Assembly: GCA_032717465.1 (NCBI GenBank)
Contig: CM064632.1
Coordinates: forward strand, 25,781,915 to 25,845,914
Direction of reading: 5' to 3'
Source of the DNA: Coenobita brevimanus
Taxonomy: Eukaryota; Arthropoda; Malacostraca; Decapoda; Coenobitidae
DNA: 64,000 nt
In this document: positions 58,885-64,000 of the stretch, in pieces
How the letters are laid out: the number at the start of each line of letters is the position of its first letter
Position numbering within the stretch: position 1 is the stretch's first letter
Notes under the pieces: model-generated
The model's database searches: none
Seen by the model: only the letters and a program-made list of their open reading frames with translations
What the model was told of the DNA's origin: nothing
Made by a program: the position numbers and the translations under genes

Positions 58885-59300
58885 CCTAGTCTACACTCTT
58901 TATTGGCTTGAGAGTTTTTCTCTCTTGGCCGTACTGTAACAGTGAATGTCCATCTCATGAATGCGTCTTCTTGTTGTCCGCGGATCGCAGGGAAGCCGTA
59001 GAGTCCGAGTAACGTTAACGGCAGAGCATTTTGCTCGTTTACCATGCCCGATAAACGAGCGACATCTTGACGAGTGAGAACTGGAGGTCTTTTACTGCAA
59101 CGCTTTGTCTTCACTGAACCCTTCATTTACCACCGACTAATCCATCGATTCACGTTCTTGACAGACACCTGTGAGAAGGGTAGTTTCTGTTGATGACTTT
59201 CCCACTTCCCACATCACGATGATAAAGCCACGGAGGGTAATGACCTAAGGATCGTTTGCACTCTTTCCATCACCCACCACGTTGCCGCTTCTCTCTGCCA
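58190..59300 (-). pseudogene. Tc1-like transposase relic
   Basis: Reading down the minus strand from about 59,300: a helix-turn-helix region (SQVSVKNVNRWISRW, RPPVLTRQDVARLSG) at about 59,180-59,040; a poly(T) run (plus-strand A's, about 58,854-58,883); then VIFTN-stop-KCFTS near 58,800, where the first catalytic Asp is now Asn; SFWGWMWANG near 58,685; and the open stretch 58,594-58,301 with VHDRSPMH (second Asp) and GCDLNPIENLW (third acidic residue, 35 residues on by my count). After a stop and a frame change, the C-terminal LVASLSRRVDEVVQAQGG is still readable near 58,300-58,240. Several stops and the lost Asp make it inactive. I did not find the terminal inverted repeats. Confidence 0.85.
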
Positions 59301-61984
59301 TTTCTACAATGAATACTGTACAAAATAATGAACTAATTGGCAATGTAGTCAGACTATTCACAGTTCATTGTTGATTATATTGCACGATAACATTGGTGAA
59401 ACCATCTTGCACTGCCGCTCTCTTCTTCATTCAAAACCACTCTCTCTCTCTCTCTCTCTCTCGTGGTTAACTCATGTCATTTCACTACATATTTAGGGGT
59501 TCTACCCATCTGCCATTGACACATTCGTGCCTTCCATAATACCTTGCAGTGCTTATTAAACAATTCGCACTGATTCAGGAGTTAATTTTTTTTCCTATAA
59601 GGGAAGGTTTGAAAAATAAGTATTTATTTTGATAATCAAGAGGCTACGAATAAAGCTGGTTAGACTGTCTCTAGGTAATATTTATGCAATGAATGTCGTG
59701 GTATACGTAGTAAATGGAAACTTTCCGTTACTACTGGTCTTTATAGCACCAGTTAGCTCTCCCTGTATTTTTGGTCACACAGCACTGGATCCAAACAGCA
59801 GGTCCGTGGACCCTCAGGAAGGTAAGTAGGTAGGAAGAGTGAAAGTGGACAAAGAGGCTTAAGGAAGTGGGAGGAAAGAGGTAGAAGGTTGACAGGAAAT
59901 GTGAGAATGGGTGGAAATGGGGTTAGAGATGTAAGAGAGAAGAACTGAGATACAGGAGAATACAGCAAAATAATACCCAGAGCTACTTTGATCGAAGTGG
60001 GTAGTAGTCTGGGATAGCTCTATAATCTGCATTACCTCACCACTTCGTGCTGTCCGTTTCCTCTACAGCTTAACGTCAGAGGCTGAAATTCACTACGAGC
60101 TTACCATGGCTGACATTAACGTATTCCCACAGTCTCATGGAAGGCTTGACCATACTCGTACATTAATGTAAGACTTCAATATTACAGCCCAACCTTATCA
60201 GTGAATCACATTGAGAGTTTGGCAATATTTGTTACTTAGCTTCACATAGATCCGGACACTCAATCCCTCCCTCTTACCCTCTCTCCTGCCACCCCAGCAC
60301 CTCGCATCCCCCTCCTCCCGAAGCACCGTTGTTCGAACTTCGCTTAGGGTAGATTCATTTTGTGCCTTAGATCAGGACACAACTTTTGACCGCCAGTGTA
60401 CAGCGCAGTAAGTGCGTGTATGTGTGCAAGTATCCATGTTTATATACATAAGCTAAGTACAGGTCTACATTTTGTGAATGCATGTGTACATGTGTTTACG
60501 CGTGAGTGTGCGCATTCTTGTCTGTATTTGTGTACGTGTGCGCGTTTATACGCGTTCCAAAAGGCTTCTGAAACGCAGGTTAAAATGATTATTTCACAGT
60601 GAGCATTGTTGCTGTGACCGTTGTTTCGTTAGGTAGATACACTTGTAGAGACAGCATATTCCAAATTTTGTATAAAGATCTTTTCTCATGCTGTTCAGAC
60701 CAAACCTGCAACTATACACGTTCATGAAGATTACACAAGATTAATTTCAAACGGTTCATCAACTTTAAACGTAGAGGCGGAACATTTTCAGATACTCTTT
60801 GGAGCTTATGTTATTTGTATGTGGACATATTTCCTCTCCGTCACTCTCCTGTCTGTGTGAATGAATCTTGGTGGGTACTTTTTTTCCTTTTTTCCTCCCT
60901 CTTCCTCTGTGTCCCTCTCATATTCGACTGGCTCAGTATACCTAGGCAGACTTGTGCAGAAGTTATGATACCAGTTAAACATAGCCTGTTGTTGGAGTCT
61001 TGGCGGAGGGGTGAGGGGTGATGGTGGGGTGTCCTTGTGGTTACCTTAGTCAACAGTATCACGATTATCATCATAATCATCATTATCATCATCGTTGTCG
61101 TCGTCGCCGCCGCTGCCCTCCTCGTCGTCGTCGTCGTCGTCGTCACACTGTTTCCCCACTGATATATGGGGAGTAACTGGTAGGCAGTGACACCGGGATC
61201 TGATTTTCACTGGTTTTGCCAATGAAAAATGCCAGAAAGGAAGACACAGTATTGATGCATCCTGTTCCATCTAGTTTAATGCAAGTGATCCCTCATAAAC
61301 CAAGGGAAATCATCTAACGCAACAGGAGTAAAATATAATAGATTTCATGGTGGGGCAGATTTTAATGGAAAATGTTTCTAACGAGGTGCTGGAGAGAAAC
61401 GAATTCTTGTGGTGGCACCGATACGATGGGTCGCTCAACTGCCTGAGCATACATAGCTCCCTCAGCTTCTTCCCTGTCCTCTGAAAAGAGGATGAGAGAC
61501 TGAAAGAGGACAGTTTAAGCATGTAGCCTACCGGGTTCACATTTCATACGAGCCCGATGCCACAACAATAACATCAACAGCAGTATTCATTGAAAATTGT
61601 ATTTAACCGCATCACTACAGTAGGTCTCCTCTAAACTAAATAATGTCCCCTGGCATTAGCAAAGATGTGATTATTAAGACTCATACGGAAGATGTTAATG
61701 CTGTCTTGGTGAATAGAAACTGTAGCAGCATTGGGGAAAAATTAAGCATATGTGGGTATATGTATGAAAGGTAATCAGGTGACTGCAAAAAGTAATGCTA
61801 AGAAGGTGAAAGAAAGGCTGTGTGACTCAGGAGACAAACTAAGCAATCAGAGTGAACAGAAAAAGAATGGAGAAGAAGGGGATTACATGAAACAAAGGAA
61901 TACCTGCCGTGAATGAGAGTTAATGGTCTCGATTGATTCCTTCAGTTCCAGGACGAGTGTTTATAAATGTCTATAGTTCATCAT
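59301..61984. other. Intergenic DNA
   Basis: (CT)n at about 59,441-59,462 and (TCG)n/(CAT)n at about 61,064-61,146. The rest is ordinary. TTTCCTCTACAG near 60,057 looks like a splice acceptor, but no credible exon follows. No gene recognised. Confidence 0.5.
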
Positions 61985-62190
61985 CTTTAATTTGACGGCG
62001 ATATGCGGCCTTTTGCAGCCTGTTTGCCGTTACTCAGCGTCAGAATAAGACATTAGTAAGACTCTGAATCCTTTCCACAGCACTTCCTCGTGACTAGCTC
62101 CGTATTCTGTTGTTTATCTCTTGTTACACCTCAGCAATTATACGCCTAGTTTAAGTGAATTAAGTAGTGATAACATCAAATAATTTCAAT
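61985..62190 (+). repeat. 190-bp SINE-like family, copy 7
   Basis: CCTTTTGCAGCCTGTTTGCC, AGAATAAGACATTAGTAAG, AGCACTTCCTCGTGACTAGC and TATTCTGTTGTTTATCTCTTG. It is the most diverged copy at its 3' end. Confidence 0.7.
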
Positions 62191-62354
62191 CTACTTGGGA
62201 GACCTGTTTTAGTGAAATAGTTAGACGAGTATATCCAACTCTGAAACAGCATCTTCTAGGAAAGGGGTTAGCGACTTTCAGTGCATAACGTTCTTTTTGC
62301 CTCAGTTTTGATACCACCAAGCATTTTGTCTATAAACGAAAGATAAGATGAACT

Positions 62355-62450
62355 ACAAGAGTGTATGTAAGTGAGGCGGAGAGGGGAAGGGGGAAGGGAA
62401 GACCGAGGATAAGACGACGGGATGGGTTGGATAGGTATACGAGTGGGGAC
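62355..62450 (+). mobile_element. Tiny LINE C-terminal scrap
   Basis: RVYVSEAERGRGKGRPRIRR followed by DGLDRYTSG matches the RVYVGEVEGGKGRSRPR region of the 28.9-kb LINE and its 32.1-kb relative. Only about 30 codons survive. Confidence 0.75.
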
Positions 62451-64000
62451 CCCCAAATTCCCGGAATTGTTAACAAAAAACTTCAGTACAAAATATTACA
62501 GCAGAACCATTTTTGTTTCCGTCAGAGTACTTCCCTGGAGACGCTATACACTTCTCCCAGAGCTTTTTGCATTCCCGTAAACACTTATTTAGTGGTCTTT
62601 TGTCACCATGTCATGTGTACAGTATGACGAACTGGAAGACCTAGGATACTTAGTTTATATTCACCGTATTAGCCTAAGTAACAAATACTATTAAACTGTC
62701 CAGCAATATAAAGAAATGTGAATTGGAAGACGTAGTTGAAACACTCATTGGTAATGAATTTGTGAATGATACTTTAAGCTTATAAGTATTTCGTAAAAAC
62801 AAAACATAATCAAACAAATTCGAAAACAATCCTCGATACAACTACGTATCTGAGTGGAGGCTGTCACAAAGGCTGTTTCCCGAGTATCACTGAACTGAAT
62901 CGATTTGTCAGGTTTTAATATTGTGTGTTATTCTGTGTCAATTTAGTGTAGCGTTTATTACAATTGTTGTGGAACTATGAATAAAATTACATTACAGGCA
63001 GTGGCTTGGAATAAAGACATACCAAAATGAAACATCATAACACTGAATCATGGAAGCAAATCTGTCTAGAAAAAGGTACTAGTTTGAATAGACAAAGCAA
63101 AGAAAAAGAAACTGAAATAATAAGGCATAGAGTTGAAAACTGAAAAATGAGCCTGAGTAAATAGACTAACTTGTCATGCAATGATTGTGACAGGAATCAT
63201 ATACTGTGCTAGATCGTTCATACAGCGTGTCTCAGGTGCTTCGGTAACGTGCTGGTGTTATGAAGTGATCTGGAGCTACTTAGCTACAGAAGAGGCGGGC
63301 TGGCATTACTCTGGCGATAAAGGGGCAGGTGAGTGGCTCGTTCACAAATATACATCTGTATATGACCACGTATATGTAATTCACGAAAGTTTAAGGATAT
63401 GCATTTTTGGGGAGGAGGGAAGATGTGAGCCCGATAATCAGGGTAAGGTTGGAATTTATTTTAGTATGACTGAATTGCTTAGGGTTTAGATTAGGTTAAG
63501 TGAGGTCAGGTTAGTTTAATCTTTAAAATGACTTGTACTTTAACTGTACTTAATTCGGGGAAATGGGATGGAAATAGTAAAAAAAATAAAAAATTATGTG
63601 GAAATGAACGTAAACATTGAGCAAATAACATGATTAACAAGATAGAAACCATCGCGAATCGTGGTCAAGGATGGACTGAAACAGGACTACTACCAACAGT
63701 GCAACCCTTATTGGATGGCGAGTGAGTGTCTGCCATCCCCTAACGCGTAAACACTCACCAGCATTAACAGCATTAATCATTGGCTTTATAGCAGTTCAAC
63801 TTATTTGACAGTGAACGAATTATAAGAAGGCTTCATTTAAGGGATGGATAACAAAACTAAATGTAATACAGTCTTAAACCTCAACAGGTATCCCGCAGAT
63901 AAAAGATAAGTCTGACGTTAGCCACAATAGCATCAAGTGACGAAGTGTGTAACCAAACAGCTCCCGAGAAAGAGCAACTCTGTTATTACCTACACTTGCG
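62451..64000. other. Intergenic DNA
   Basis: AT-rich sequence without long repeats. The 102-residue frame at 63,181-63,489 has no motif I know and no supporting splice or codon signal. Nothing else seen. Confidence 0.5.

Noticed and set aside
60050..60120. Splice acceptor TTTCCTCTACAG and exon
   Set aside because: The following sequence has early stops in all frames and no similarity I recognise.
63181..63489. 102-residue frame near the right end
   Set aside because: No motif or splice support. A frame of this length is expected by chance in this much DNA.

Overview
The window looks like nuclear DNA of a repeat-rich arthropod. A decapod crustacean is my best guess, inferred from the very dense (AC)n, (AG)n and (GATA)n microsatellites, AT-rich single-copy DNA, and Jockey-type and endonuclease-bearing LINEs of arthropod type. 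There is no prokaryotic gene organisation. Almost every long open frame is either a transposable element or a translated simple repeat. The only plausible host exon is a THAP zinc-finger exon on the minus strand at about 16.2-16.46 kb.

Layout. 1-3,722 is an insertion-riddled second copy of 28,422-31,983 and stops at a 100-N gap (3,723-3,822); it looks like unpolished or duplicated assembly. 3.8-16 kb is intergenic DNA with many microsatellites and several minisatellites (65-bp units at 5.6 kb, an A/C-only block at 8.5-9.7 kb, 33-bp units at 10.6 kb, a G/T block at 12.4-13.1 kb). At 16.2-20.1 kb the THAP exon and its promoter-like region lie head-to-head with a nearly full-length but broken APE-type LINE ending in a GATA tail. 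23.0-25.7 kb holds a MITE with 27-bp terminal inverted repeats and a decayed Jockey-like LINE. 28.4-32.3 kb is the clean copy of the duplicated segment, with two 5'-truncated LINEs.

The most notable element is a nearly intact LTR retrotransposon at 35,177-41,500. Its gene order is Gag - protease - integrase - reverse transcriptase - RNase H, with integrase before RT. The domains are Ty3/gypsy-type but in Ty1/copia-like order, which is the hallmark of the Gmr1 group, and its Gag has a SCAN-like capsid region. The LTRs are about 98% identical by eye and flanked by a 4-bp GTAG repeat. I see one early stop, one frame change and one lost zinc-knuckle cysteine.

42.3-44.06 kb is a 17-unit minisatellite alternating a constant 64-bp block with variable (AG)n. 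46.7-57.4 kb holds very long (CA)n arrays, C-rich minisatellites at 48.8-50.1 and 51.4-52.2 kb, and a 21-bp tandem repeat at 54.7-55.2 kb. A tRNA-like SINE relic lies at 57.4 kb, a dead Tc1-like transposase at 58.2-59.3 kb (minus strand), and a small LINE scrap at 62.4 kb.

By comparing the window with itself I found three dispersed families I cannot name: a ~190-bp SINE-like repeat (7 copies), a fold-back repeat with core AGGAAGAGGTGTTAGGGAG (about 8 arms), and a repeat with end motif CCAGACGATTTTATT (10 or more occurrences). All identities, counts and some boundaries are by eye.
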